From the IMG/VR virus record IMGVR_UViG_3300034375_005124, positions 1 through 24,303 of that record: a DNA stretch of 24,303 bases; one strand, 5' to 3'. Positions 1 through 7,409 of this stretch are shown here, in pieces. Origin of the DNA: a virus. Numbering within the stretch: the stretch's first letter is position 1; every line of letters starts with the position of its first letter. The notes below the pieces were generated by a model. It was not told the DNA's origin. It did no database searches and saw only the letters and a list, made by a program, of their open reading frames with translations. The position numbers and the translations under genes were made by a program.

Positions 1-1
1 T

Positions 2-3000
2 CCATTGTATAGAACTGGTGCTGATGACAAATATCATAAATTTCAAAGATATTCTGATGAAGATGTTATGGTTGTTGGTGGTACTAATAAGCGTGTTGGT
101 ATAGGTACATCCTCGCCTAGCACTAGCCTCCATGTTATAGGGGGAGATGGAACGGTTGCAAGATTTGAAGAATCGGTAAGTGGTAAATATGCTATTGCAG
201 ATGGCAATAGTTTTGTTGCATCTAAAGAACTATACATTAAAGCTGGGGCGGTATCAAATAACCATATATATTTTCAAAATAGTTCAAGTACCAATATGGC
301 TCTTCTATCTAATGGAAATTTGGGCATCGGTACAACCTTGCCTAGTGGTAAAGCTCACATTTTTTCGGGATCTGCTGGTGGTTCTAGTGCAATATTTAAT
401 CAAGCAGATGAGCTTGTAATTGAAAATAGCGACCATGCTGGAATTACTATAAAATCACCAGCGAATAAAGAATCAAGTGTATTTTTTGGAGATGCTGACG
501 ATAGCTCAAGGGGTGGCATAAGATATAATCACGATGGCGACACAATGACTTTTCAAGTTGCTAGTGCTAAATTAATTCTTGACCTCAACTCTCGCATTAG
601 TCTATCTAATAATGATAATGGTTCATCAAATACAGTTTTTGGTTATCAAGCTGGTAATTCTATAGCATCAGGTTCACTTGGAAATGCTTTATTTGGTGAA
701 TCAGCTGGTGCTGGAATATCAACAAATGACTATAATACATTCATAGGTAATAATGCTGGTAGGTTTTATGGTCATGCATCAGCTACAAAAAATACTGCTG
801 TAGGTTATCAATCAATGTATGTAGGTGGTAACGCATCTACAAATTCAGCTTTTGGCAATACTGCATTAGGATATCAAAGTTTATATTTAGTTACTACTGG
901 AAGTAACAATGTATCTTTAGGTTATATAGCAGGAGATAGTCTAACTACTGGCTCATCTAATGTTATTGTTGGCTCAGGTGCAGGAGTTAATGCAACTACA
1001 CAAAGTCAATGTGTATTAATTGGAGCTGACGCTGGATTTTTATTAAACAATAATAATGCAAATGGTACAATAGCAATTGGCTATCAAGCTGGTTATTTAA
1101 TAAATCAAGGAATTAATAATACTGTTGTAGGTAAACAAGCCATGAAAGGCATTACAACTGGAGATAATAATATTGCTATTGGTGCTTTAGCATTAGGTGA
1201 TGCAGATGCTGGTGTTTATTCAGGTAACTCAAGTTCAAATATTGCAATTGGTTCTAGTGCTATGGGCGGTACTATGGCAAATATTACTTCTGATAATAAT
1301 ATAGCTATTGGTACAAACTCACTAAGCGGTAGTTTAAATGGAGTATCTGATAATATAGGAATAGGTACTAGTGCCTTAGAAAACTTAACTACTGGAGATA
1401 GCAATATAGCTATTGGACTTGGAAGTTTGCGAGCAATAAATGACGATGGAAGAAATATCGGAATAGGAGCAGAATCATTAAAATCATTTAATGGCAGTGG
1501 AGATACTTACAATGTTGCAATTGGACATAGGTCGCAATATGCTAGAACTGGTGGTGTACAAAATACTGCTTTAGGTGCTTTTTCTCAATATGGTGGAATA
1601 ACTGGAACTGCTCCAACTGGAGATGGAAATACATCTGTTGGTTATGCAACATTGCATAATCTTACAAGCGGTGCTTATAATGCAGGATTTGGAATACAAG
1701 CTGGCTATAATAATAAAACTGGTGTGTATAATCATAGCTTTGGTTATCAAGCTGGATATTATAATGAAACTGGTTCACACAATACTGCTGTTGGGGGAAA
1801 GGCTTTATTTGGTGCTAGTGGGCAAAGTCATTCAGCCAATACTGCAGTTGGATATGAAGCATTAAAAGTATTAACAACTGGTGCTTCAAATGTTGCACTA
1901 GGAAGTGGAGCTGGTCTTAGAGTAACCTCTTCAAGTGAAAATATTTTAATAGGTAGAAATAGCGGAGCTGGACTTACAACTGGCTATAACAATACTTATA
2001 TTGGTCATGCAGTAGCAAGTCATTCAAGTGCTAGTACTAATCATTCAAATACTTTTGTAGGAAGTGCAGTTGCAAGTAGTGGTGTTTTTACTGGTGCTTA
2101 TAATGTTGGAATGGGTAGGAATGCTTTATTGGCATTAACAAGTGGTCAACAAAATAGTGCGGTTGGAAACACATCATTATCTTCAAATACTTCAGGTAAT
2201 TTTAATTCAGCATTTGGATATGAGTCTTTAAGATATAATCAAACTGGAACTTCAAATACTGCTTTAGGTCATTCATCTCAAAGAGGTGCAAGTGGTAATT
2301 CTCATACGAACAATACTTCTGTAGGTCATCATTCTTTATATTCAATTACTACTGGTGGTGGTAATACTGCAATCGGAAAAGGTGCTGGAGATGCAATTAC
2401 TACAGACCAAAATGTAGTAGCTATTGGTTATAATGCCTACTCATCTAATGATGTATCTGCTGATGCTGAAGGCAGTTCAGGTCATGGTAGTGGTAATATT
2501 GCAATCGGCTATCAATCAATGGAATCTTTTAATCATGTTGATTTTTTAAGAAATACTGCGGTTGGCTTTCAAACAATGTCAGCTGGCACAAGTAATGCTT
2601 CTCAAGATAATGTAGCTTTGGGGTACAGAGCTTTACAATTAGTGACAGATGGAGACAGAAATGTAGCACTTGGTGCATATGCTGGAAAAGCCATCACAAG
2701 CGGAACAGAAAATATTGCGATAGGTAAAAGTGCCTTATTAGCTTTAACAACTGGCAATAGTAATGTAGCGATAGGTCAAAGTACAATGTCATCTGCTGAT
2801 GGCGGAGAGGATATGAATGTTGCCATTGGCTACCAAACTATGAATTTAGTTAATAACGATGATGCTAACCATAATATTGCATTAGGTTATCAAGCATTGC
2901 AAGTCACACGAACTACTGGTTCTGTAGCAATAGGAAATCAATCTCTAAAAGCTAATACATCAGGTGAGTATAATACTGCAATAGGTTATATGGCTGGAAA

Positions 3001-3640
3001 AACAATTAATAGTGGTTATAGTAATACAATAATTGGATATGAAGCTTTACTTGCAGTTACTGGTGGATACCAAAATGTTGCGATTGGTCATCGTAGTGGT
3101 AATCAAATTAACACTGGAGATTCTCATGTTCTTATTGGCTATAGTGCTGGTACAACCTTAACAGATGGTAGACGTTGTACAGTAGTAGGTGATGAGTCTG
3201 ACGTATCTGCAAGTGGTGCATTAAATCAAACTGTTATTGGTCAAGGAGCAACTGGAGTACAAGATAACAGTGCTATAATTGGTAACTCAGCTTGTGCCGA
3301 TGTTTTTATGGGTGACAATGGATCAGCTTGGAGTACAACGTCAGATGGTAGGTTAAAAGAAAATATTGAAGAATGGTCTACTGGCTTAGATGCAATAAAC
3401 AAACTAAGAATTGTAGAATACAATTTTAAAGAAGATAATCCATACAAGTATGACCACAAGAAAAAACGTCAAGGTATCATAGCACAAGAAGCTATAGAAG
3501 CAATACCTGAAATGATTAAAGATGATGGTGAATGGTTAACTGCTAACCAAGAACCAATGATTTGGGCATTAGTAAATGCCGTAAAAGAATTGACAAAGAA
3601 AGTCAATATATTAGAAACTAAACTAAATAAGGAAAACTAA
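2..3640 (+). CDS. Tail fibre / trimeric adhesin with S74 intramolecular chaperone (5' partial)
   Basis: The reading frame is open from the left edge, so the true start lies outside the window; the TTG at position 5 need not be the start. At least 1211 residues are visible. Residues ~1-200 are a variable region with GIGT and GNLGIGTT motifs typical of phage fibre shafts. From ~210 to ~1100 there are dozens of degenerate repeats of the type N-T-A-[IVL]-G-[YH]-Q-[AS], as in YadA/Hia-like head domains, which form left-handed beta rolls in trimers. The C-terminus is an S74 peptidase (endosialidase-type chaperone): S-D-G-R-L-K-E-N-I at about 1113-1121, with Ser-Asp at the usual self-cleavage point, then G-I-I-A-Q-E near 1157-1162 and a terminal helix. 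In this family the chaperone drives trimerisation and then cuts itself off. Expected role: receptor binding at the virion tail. The lysis genes follow directly. Family calls come from motif recognition; the receptor is unknown. Confidence 0.9.
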   Translation, partial: PLYRTGADDKYHKFQRYSDEDVMVVGGTNKRVGIGTSSPSTSLHVIGGDGTVARFEESVSGKYAIADGNSFVASKELYIKAGAVSNNHIYFQNSSSTNMALLSNGNLGIGTTLPSGKAHIFSGSAGGSSAIFNQADELVIENSDHAGITIKSPANKESSVFFGDADDSSRGGIRYNHDGDTMTFQVASAKLILDLNSRISLSNNDNGSSNTVFGYQAGNSIASGSLGNALFGESAGAGISTNDYNTFIGNNAGRFYGHASATKNTAVGYQSMYVGGNASTNSAFGNTALGYQSLYLVTTGSNNVSLGYIAGDSLTTGSSNVIVGSGAGVNATTQSQCVLIGADAGFLLNNNNANGTIAIGYQAGYLINQGINNTVVGKQAMKGITTGDNNIAIGALALGDADAGVYSGNSSSNIAIGSSAMGGTMANITSDNNIAIGTNSLSGSLNGVSDNIGIGTSALENLTTGDSNIAIGLGSLRAINDDGRNIGIGAESLKSFNGSGDTYNVAIGHRSQYARTGGVQNTALGAFSQYGGITGTAPTGDGNTSVGYATLHNLTSGAYNAGFGIQAGYNNKTGVYNHSFGYQAGYYNETGSHNTAVGGKALFGASGQSHSANTAVGYEALKVLTTGASNVALGSGAGLRVTSSSENILIGRNSGAGLTTGYNNTYIGHAVASHSSASTNHSNTFVGSAVASSGVFTGAYNVGMGRNALLALTSGQQNSAVGNTSLSSNTSGNFNSAFGYESLRYNQTGTSNTALGHSSQRGASGNSHTNNTSVGHHSLYSITTGGGNTAIGKGAGDAITTDQNVVAIGYNAYSSNDVSADAEGSSGHGSGNIAIGYQSMESFNHVDFLRNTAVGFQTMSAGTSNASQDNVALGYRALQLVTDGDRNVALGAYAGKAITSGTENIAIGKSALLALTTGNSNVAIGQSTMSSADGGEDMNVAIGYQTMNLVNNDDANHNIALGYQALQVTRTTGSVAIGNQSLKANTSGEYNTAIGYMAGKTINSGYSNTIIGYEALLAVTGGYQNVAIGHRSGNQINTGDSHVLIGYSAGTTLTDGRRCTVVGDESDVSASGALNQTVIGQGATGVQDNSAIIGNSACADVFMGDNGSAWSTTSDGRLKENIEEWSTGLDAINKLRIVEYNFKEDNPYKYDHKKKRQGIIAQEAIEAIPEMIKDDGEWLTANQEPMIWALVNAVKELTKKVNILETKLNKEN
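626..3340 (+). repeat. Array of YadA-head-like coding repeats in the fibre gene
   Basis: Tandem degenerate coding repeats, each about 14-30 codons, built around Asn-Thr-Ala-(Ile/Val/Leu)-Gly-Tyr-Gln-(Ala/Ser) with a following Leu-Thr-Thr-Gly-x-x-Asn turn. DNA words such as ggttatcaagctgg and aatactgc recur many times. Such arrays can expand or contract by recombination and so change fibre length. Confidence 0.8.
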
Positions 3641-3642
3641 AA

Positions 3643-3882
3643 ATGGCAGATAAGTATACAAAAAAAGCCGTTGAATCTTCAGAAGGTTCTGCACCAGCAG
3701 ATGCTTGGAAAGATGCTCCAGTTGAAAAGGAACATCAACCAGCTAAAATAAAATCTGAAGTTTCATATAGGTCACTTGAAAACGAAGTCACAAATCTTGA
3801 TGCTGAAGCTAAAAGAATAGCTGATAGAAAAGCTAAACTTGTTGCTGAAATGGCTGAAGTTAAAAAAGCAGTAGAGGCATAA
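3643..3882 (+). CDS. Small hydrophilic coiled-coil protein, unknown function
   Basis: A 79-residue charged protein starting two bases after the fibre stop; the fibre 3' end supplies an aaggaaaac ribosome-site-like stretch. The N-terminal half is rich in Ala, Ser, Pro and Lys and looks disordered. Residues ~42-79 have a heptad-like pattern of Leu, Ala and Val with Glu and Lys, consistent with a coiled coil. There is no signal peptide or membrane segment. Its place between fibre and holin-like genes suggests a virion-associated or lysis accessory role, but this is inference only; I do not recognise a family. Confidence 0.7.
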   Translation: MADKYTKKAVESSEGSAPADAWKDAPVEKEHQPAKIKSEVSYRSLENEVTNLDAEAKRIADRKAKLVAEMAEVKKAVEA

Positions 3883-4212
3883 TTGGACACATCTGTTTTA
3901 ATTGAAAGTTGGTCTACATTAGGTGTAACTGGTGTTATGGCATTATTATTTGGTTTTATGATAGCCAATATTATAAAAAGCCAAAATACTCAGAATCAAA
4001 CTTTAAATGAGTTAGCTACTTCTCAAGCTAAAGCAGAAGAAACAATAGATAATTTAGAGTCAATACTACTAAAACTTTTATCAAGAATGGATAAATCAGA
4101 TGATAGGTTGGCTACACGCTTTGATAACTTGGTAAAAGAAACCAATGATATGGACAATCAATTATCAGAGATCAAAGGCGTGATTAGTCGTCTAAATGGA
4201 AATAATCGATGA
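3883..4212 (+). CDS. Membrane-anchored coiled-coil protein, holin-like
   Basis: 109 residues starting at TTG directly after the previous stop codon, with AGAGG five bases upstream deciding the start. Residues ~9-32 form one hydrophobic membrane segment (from Ser-Thr-Leu-Gly-Val to Ile-Ile-Lys-Ser). The rest is a long amphipathic, charged helix with Glu, Asn, Leu and Asp periodicity, probably a coiled coil. An N-terminal anchor with a coiled-coil tail is seen in holin-like or spanin-like phage proteins, and the endolysin lies four genes downstream. The gene overlaps the next one by ATGA, indicating translational coupling. The role in lysis is inferred from position; no catalytic motif is present. 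Confidence 0.75.
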   Translation: MDTSVLIESWSTLGVTGVMALLFGFMIANIIKSQNTQNQTLNELATSQAKAEETIDNLESILLKLLSRMDKSDDRLATRFDNLVKETNDMDNQLSEIKGVISRLNGNNR

Positions 4213-4328
4213 ATGAAGACTGGACAGATTATTTAAAGATAATAGTATTTTTATTTTTAATTCTTGGTGGGTTAGTATTTTTTGGTAGTTGTGATAGCGG
4301 ATGGTCTGTTGGAAGTCTTGATTTGTAG
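4209..4328 (+). CDS. 39-residue membrane peptide or lipoprotein in the lysis cassette
   Basis: This short ORF starts with the ATG of an ATGA overlap with the preceding gene. It has a polar N-terminus of about 9 residues, a strongly hydrophobic stretch (~10-26, Ile-Ile-Val-Phe-Leu-Phe-Leu-Ile-Leu-Gly-Gly) and then Phe-Gly-Ser-Cys-Asp. The Phe-Gly-Ser-Cys sequence resembles a loose lipobox, so it could be a small outer-membrane lipoprotein (o-spanin-like) or simply a small transmembrane peptide. The tight coupling supports a real gene. There is no family match I can name. Confidence 0.55.
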   Translation: MNEDWTDYLKIIVFLFLILGGLVFFGSCDSGWSVGSLDL

Positions 4329-4350
4329 TAACTGAAGTAAAGGTGTAATA

Positions 4351-4521
4351 ATGGAAAATGAGTTAATCAATTATATGTCTAATAATTGGCAATGGGTCTT
4401 ATTAATATTTATGATTTTAGAAAAGATTGTGAAAATGTCTCCTTCTGATAAAGATGATATTATAATAGATGTGTTGTGGCAAGGTGTTAGCAAAATAGTT
4501 GGAAAGGAAAAAGAAGCATGA
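4351..4521 (+). CDS. 56-residue single-pass membrane protein, candidate holin
   Basis: The start ATG follows a purine-rich gtaaaggtg stretch about 10 bases upstream. Residues ~12-28 (Trp-Gln-Trp-Val-Leu-Leu-Ile-Phe-Met-Ile-Leu) form one membrane segment, followed by a Lys-Ile-Val-Lys-Met-Ser-Pro junction and a charged C-terminus ending Lys-Glu-Lys-Glu-Ala. Size, topology and position two genes before the endolysin fit a small class III-like holin, but the same shape occurs in many phage membrane peptides. It overlaps the next gene by ATGA, consistent with coupled expression. Confidence 0.6.
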   Translation: MENELINYMSNNWQWVLLIFMILEKIVKMSPSDKDDIIIDVLWQGVSKIVGKEKEA

Positions 4522-4706
4522 GTTGGGTATCAGGATATGTCAGAAGACAAGTACGCAGACATGGTGTTACTGGATACATTGTAAAGGTTTTGGAGTTTAT
4601 TGCCAAAATAACTACAAGTAAAAAAGATGATGCAATGGTTGCTGATATAAAAAGTTTTGTAGAAAACTACTCTTCAAAGAAAAAATCTAAATCTAAACCT
4701 AAGTAA
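4518..4706 (+). CDS. Small basic protein, unknown
   Basis: 62 residues, overlapping its upstream neighbour by ATGA and its downstream neighbour (the endolysin) by one base in TAATG. It is strongly basic: Arg-rich near the N-terminus (Tyr-Val-Arg-Arg-Gln-Val-Arg-Arg-His) and Lys-rich at the end (Ser-Lys-Lys-Lys-Ser-Lys-Ser-Lys-Pro-Lys). The middle could form an amphipathic helix; there is no clear membrane segment. The overlaps show that it belongs to the lysis operon. I do not recognise a family; a membrane-surface or nucleic-acid-binding role is only a guess from its charge. Confidence 0.6.
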   Translation: MSWVSGYVRRQVRRHGVTGYIVKVLEFIAKITTSKKDDAMVADIKSFVENYSSKKKSKSKPK

Positions 4707-5101
4707 TGGCTAAGTATAAGTTTGGTAAACGCAGTCGTAAAAGATTAGAAGGTGTACATCCAGATTTAGTTAAAGTAGCAGAAGAATGTTTAAATTTAAT
4801 GGACATTGCTATAATTGAAGGTGTAAGAAGTTTAGATAAACAAAAAGACTACTTACGCACTGGTGCTACTAAAACACTTAAATCAAAACATCTCATTGGT
4901 CACGCACTCGACCTAACGCCATATCCAGTTGATATGACATCTGATATGGGTATTAAAAGACATTATTATATGGCTGGAATGCTTAGGGGTATTGCTCATA
5001 TGATGGATATAAAAATCAGATCTGGTGCTGATTGGGATAATGATGGGCAAATTACAGATCAAACTTTTATGGATTTAGTTCATATAGAAAAAATAAAATA
5101 G
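4706..5101 (+). CDS. Endolysin, M15-family L-alanyl-D-glutamate / DD-carboxypeptidase-type peptidase
   Basis: This 131-residue zinc peptidase would cleave peptidoglycan stem peptides to lyse the host. Visible M15 motifs are S-K-H-x-x-G-x-A-x-D-L at residues 60-70, with His62 and Asp69 as zinc ligands, and D-L-V-H-I-E near the C-terminus, with Asp123 as the likely catalytic acid and His126 as the third zinc ligand. This D-x-x-H layout is that of the T5-type endolysin. The N-terminal Glu-Gly-Val-Arg-Ser (38-42) and the later Gly-Ala-Asp-Trp-Asp-x-Asp-Gly are also typical. Length matches single-domain phage M15 lysins; there is no signal peptide, so export needs a holin. The start overlaps the previous stop by one base. 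A strong hairpin follows downstream. Confidence 0.9.
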   Translation: MAKYKFGKRSRKRLEGVHPDLVKVAEECLNLMDIAIIEGVRSLDKQKDYLRTGATKTLKSKHLIGHALDLTPYPVDMTSDMGIKRHYYMAGMLRGIAHMMDIKIRSGADWDNDGQITDQTFMDLVHIEKIK

Positions 5102-5160
5102 GTTATATGCCGTAATAATTGCTATATTAAAGGGTTGAGAAAAGCGGTAATAATACTGCT

Positions 5161-5203
5161 AAAAACCCTCGGTTTTGGTAACCTCCATTCATCGAGGGTT
5201 TTT
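5161..5203 (+). terminator. Hairpin terminator after the lysis operon
   Basis: AAAAACCCTCG at 5161-5171 pairs with CGAGGGTTTTT at 5193-5203, giving an 11-bp stem with a 21-base loop; T residues continue to 5204. It lies 60 bases after the endolysin stop and separates the late operon from attP. The long loop makes it less canonical than the terminator at 12550. Confidence 0.65.
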
Positions 5204-5223
5204 TCATTTCATTAGTATACAAA

Positions 5224-5241
5224 TGTCCGTTATCTGTCCGC
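5224..5241 (+). promoter_or_regulatory. Integrase arm-type sites, left pair
   Basis: Two direct repeats, TGTCCGT at 5224-5230 and TGTCCGC at 5235-5241, are spaced 11 bp (one helical turn). They lie left of the tRNA-like core and match three copies on the other side. In integrases of the lambda type, such short direct repeats flanking the core bind the N-terminal arm-binding domain. Confidence 0.6.
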
Positions 5242-5267
5242 TTTTATTAATTTATAGAGGATGTAAT

Positions 5268-5292
5268 AAGGGTTCGAATCCCTCTCTCTCCA
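5268..5292 (+). other. attP: attP core: 3' end of a tRNA gene (T-arm plus acceptor strand)
   Basis: 5273-5279 TTCGAAT is a canonical T-loop, closed by AGGG (5269-5272) and CCCT (5280-5283). It is followed by the acceptor strand TCTCTCC (5285-5291) and discriminator A5292. No 5' half of a tRNA precedes it, so only the 3' end is present, as expected when a phage integrates into a tRNA gene and restores its end. The acceptor implies a host tRNA starting GGAGAGA (tRNA-Ser is one possibility; the isotype cannot be decided). The integrase gene lies about 110 bp to the right, and arm-like repeats lie on both sides. Phage genes on both sides argue for an intact attP. Confidence 0.75.
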
Positions 5293-5367
5293 CTAGGCTT
5301 TTGCTTGTTTTCCCTCAAAAACGAGACTGTCGTTGTAGTTCATTCTACGGCATTTATAGCTATAATC

Positions 5368-5401
5368 TGTCCGCTATATGTCCGCTCATAAATCTGTCCG
5401 C
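5368..5401 (+). promoter_or_regulatory. Integrase arm-type sites, right triplet
   Basis: Three copies of TGTCCGC at 5368-5374, 5379-5385 and 5395-5401, spaced 11 and 16 bp. The last copy runs into the integrase stop codon. With the left pair they flank the tRNA-like core. Together they look like P and P' arms of a heterobivalent tyrosine integrase. Confidence 0.6.
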
Positions 5402-6339
5402 TAGATTTTATCAATGATTCTACTGTAATCATCGGTATCCATATGAATGTAGGTCTTTACTGCTTTAGAATCGTGTCCAGTAATATTCTTTATATCACTT
5501 TCACTTATACCTTCTTTAGCTAATTTGGTAGTGACGCTATGCCTTATCGCATGAAAGTCAGTCTCATATCCAAATGTAGCCATGATCTCTTGATATCTTT
5601 TTCTACTACGAGCAATATGATTTGAGTTTGGATATATATTATATATCCTATCACCGTAGTCTAATATTTTTTGTGGAAGAGGTATTGGTTTAGGTATACC
5701 GCTCTTTTGTTGTATTACACCTTGCTTAACTTGATTCTCAGTAAGGCATCCAGCATCGTAAACTCTTAGTCCAGTATATAATAATAAACTCCAGAATATT
5801 TTATCTTTCTCATTGTTAGTGATAGCAATGGCTTTTTTAATATCATCAACCGGTATAGGTCTTCTAGGCTTTGTAGCATTCTTAGACGGCATCCTTATAC
5901 CTTTTAATGGATTTCTCTCAGTATACTCTTTAGTATGTAAGGCATAATTCATCATAGCACTAAGAACCATTAATTTATTACGAGCAGTTTTTGAAGTATT
6001 TTCTAAATCCATGAGTAGATAATTTTTATAATCATCAAATACAGATGGTTTTAATTCATCTACGTTTGGATCATATTTTAACCATTCAAAAAAATTATCA
6101 ACATGCCTTTTATTTGCCCTTGAATCTTTAAGAAGTTTTACAGTCTCTTTATACTCTTTTATTAATTGGCTGAGTTTAACTGTAACTATACCTTTAGCAT
6201 TCCAATAATGTTCATCAAGAATTTTTTGTCTTCTTTTTGCTTCTTTCTTACTACTTGTTTGTAAAGACTTTTTTATTCGTGACTTACCACTACCTTTACT
6301 ATAATACCATGTGTTTTTATCTTTATATAAACTTGACAT
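5401..6339 (-). CDS. int: Phage integrase, tyrosine recombinase
   Basis: 312 residues. It catalyses site-specific recombination between attP (beside its 3' end) and the host tRNA gene. N-terminal residues ~1-50 form a basic AP2-like or arm-binding region, ~55-145 a SAM-like core-binding domain, and ~160-312 the catalytic domain. Catalytic residues are visible in order: Arg192 in T-G-L-R-V-Y-D, Lys212 in the beta-hairpin, His263-x-x-Arg266 in F-H-A-I-R-H, His289 in T-G-H-D, and nucleophile Tyr297 in K-T-Y-I-H. Length and motif spacing are normal and nothing appears broken. The start ATG is preceded by AGGGAG. The gene sits eight bases after the repressor stop, so both are read from the repressor promoter, as in many compact lysogeny modules. 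Confidence 0.95.
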   Translation of the reverse strand: MSSLYKDKNTWYYSKGSGKSRIKKSLQTSSKKEAKRRQKILDEHYWNAKGIVTVKLSQLIKEYKETVKLLKDSRANKRHVDNFFEWLKYDPNVDELKPSVFDDYKNYLLMDLENTSKTARNKLMVLSAMMNYALHTKEYTERNPLKGIRMPSKNATKPRRPIPVDDIKKAIAITNNEKDKIFWSLLLYTGLRVYDAGCLTENQVKQGVIQQKSGIPKPIPLPQKILDYGDRIYNIYPNSNHIARSRKRYQEIMATFGYETDFHAIRHSVTTKLAKEGISESDIKNITGHDSKAVKTYIHMDTDDYSRIIDKI

Positions 6340-6347
6340 ATATCTCC

Positions 6348-7085
6348 CTATTCATTTGCCCACCTTATTGTAGCAGTTCCAGTTCCATTCATCCAATTAA
6401 CTCTATACTCAACATCACATGCAAATACTCTACCGTTTTTCGCAGTGTATTTTACCGGGACGACTGCAATTAACATTGTTGTATTATCTTTAAGGTCTTT
6501 ATATGCTACCATAAATTTTTTAATAATTTTGAGCATTTCAGTTTTTTGTTCCGGTGTTCTTAATTTATGTATGTTATGGTCTTTATATTTTACCATTTCA
6601 CCAATCATCAATAATTTGGTCATTTCATCCTCAGTATATCCTAGTTTTTTCGCCATTATAGGTACATATTTATCTGCATCATCATTATACATAACTTTTA
6701 TAGTTGGCACTGGTAACCAATTCATTTCTATTTCAAAATTAAATATTATTTGATCCAAAGTATTGTCGTATATACTCTCAGGTTGTTTTTCCCGTTCTAA
6801 TCTGGCTATTTTTTCCGCTTGTAGCTTTATAAGCATACTTTGTTGATTCACTGTGAGTTCTCCTTCCTCAGTATTGTTTTTATTTACTTCACTTGTAAAA
6901 TAAGATTCAGGTAATCCGAAACCCTTTCTTATTTTATGGAGTACTTTACCACTTGGCACTCTGCCTCCATTTTCATAATAAGCTAACCCACTAGTACTAA
7001 TGTCAACTATTTTACAAAATTTTTTTCTACTCAGGTTTTTAGATTCTCTAAATACCTTAATCATTTTACCTAACTCTATAGTCAT
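6348..7085 (-). CDS. XRE-family repressor-like regulator
   Basis: 245 residues when started at the ATG at 7085, chosen because GGAGG lies about 7 bases upstream; an ATG eight codons earlier lacks such a site. Residues ~5-55 are a Cro/C1-type helix-turn-helix (Leu-Ser-Arg-Lys-Lys-Phe-Cys-Lys-Ile-Val-Asp-Ile-Ser, then Tyr-Tyr-Glu-Asn-Gly-Gly-Arg-Val-Pro). A Lys/Glu-rich stretch around ~75-95 may be coiled coil. The remaining ~150 residues do not resemble a LexA-type protease: I see no Ser-Lys dyad motif. It faces a divergent promoter pair and lies upstream of int, the position of a lysogeny repressor. Induction is therefore unlikely to use RecA-driven self-cleavage; an anti-repressor or ligand is possible (inference). 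Confidence 0.8.
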   Translation of the reverse strand: MTIELGKMIKVFRESKNLSRKKFCKIVDISTSGLAYYENGGRVPSGKVLHKIRKGFGLPESYFTSEVNKNNTEEGELTVNQQSMLIKLQAEKIARLEREKQPESIYDNTLDQIIFNFEIEMNWLPVPTIKVMYNDDADKYVPIMAKKLGYTEDEMTKLLMIGEMVKYKDHNIHKLRTPEQKTEMLKIIKKFMVAYKDLKDNTTMLIAVVPVKYTAKNGRVFACDVEYRVNWMNGTGTATIRWANE

Positions 7086-7138
7086 ATAAATACCTCCATA
7101 CTTATACATAACTAATTATTTATTTGCACATACCACTA

Positions 7139-7180
7139 TTTAACACTAATTTATACTATTAATATATAATCAATGTTAAA
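7139..7180. promoter_or_regulatory. Overlapping divergent promoters with TTTAACA inverted repeat
   Basis: TTTAACA (7139-7145) and TGTTAAA (7174-7180) form a perfect 7-bp inverted repeat. Rightward promoter: TTAACA 7140-7145, 19-bp gap, TATAAT 7165-7170. Leftward promoter: TTAACA 7179-7174, 18-bp gap, TATAAA 7155-7150. The inverted repeats therefore double as the -35 boxes of two promoters that fully overlap, and the extended arms match at about 10 of 13 positions, suggesting operator half-sites too. Promoter calls are by eye. Confidence 0.55.
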
Positions 7181-7198
7181 CACAAAGTAACAATAAAT

Positions 7199-7387
7199 AT
7201 GAATACAGAGCAATACATTTATTTCACTACTGCGGAGGTAGCTGAAATACTGAAGATAGATAGGCAGAGTGTTCTTGATATGATCCACAAAAAAGAGATA
7301 GGTTTTTTAAAACAAGGCTATCGTTCCTACCGCATACCAAAGGAATCACTTGACAAATATATATCACAAAAGACCACAAAAATTTAA
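7199..7387 (+). CDS. Excisionase-like / MerR-type helix-turn-helix protein
   Basis: A 62-residue small DNA-binding protein. Residues ~9-55 match the HTH_17 (excisionase family) pattern: Phe-Thr-Thr-Ala-Glu-Val-Ala-Glu-Ile-Leu-Lys at the first helices, then Val-Leu-Asp-Met-Ile-His-Lys-Lys-Glu-Ile, then the wing Tyr-Arg-Ser-Tyr-Arg-Ile-Pro-Lys-Glu-Ser-Leu. It is the first gene of the rightward operon, opposite the repressor, so it may act as a Cro-like antagonist, an excisionase, or both. The ribosome site is poor (acaataaat), and the ATG lies only about 20 bases after the predicted transcription start, so translation may be weak. Family call is solid; the role is inferred. Confidence 0.8.
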   Translation: MNTEQYIYFTTAEVAEILKIDRQSVLDMIHKKEIGFLKQGYRSYRIPKESLDKYISQKTTKI

Positions 7388-7409
7388 AATATTTTTACCA
7401 CAAATTATT

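Noticed and set aside
5188-5199. 12-mer TTCATCGAGGGT shared between the lysis terminator and 17525-17536 (minus strand)
   Set aside because: Shared 12-mers are expected by chance in a window this size, and the flanks do not match.
5175-5417. Plus-strand open frame through the attP region
   Set aside because: It crosses the terminator, arm repeats and tRNA-like core, and has unnatural composition.
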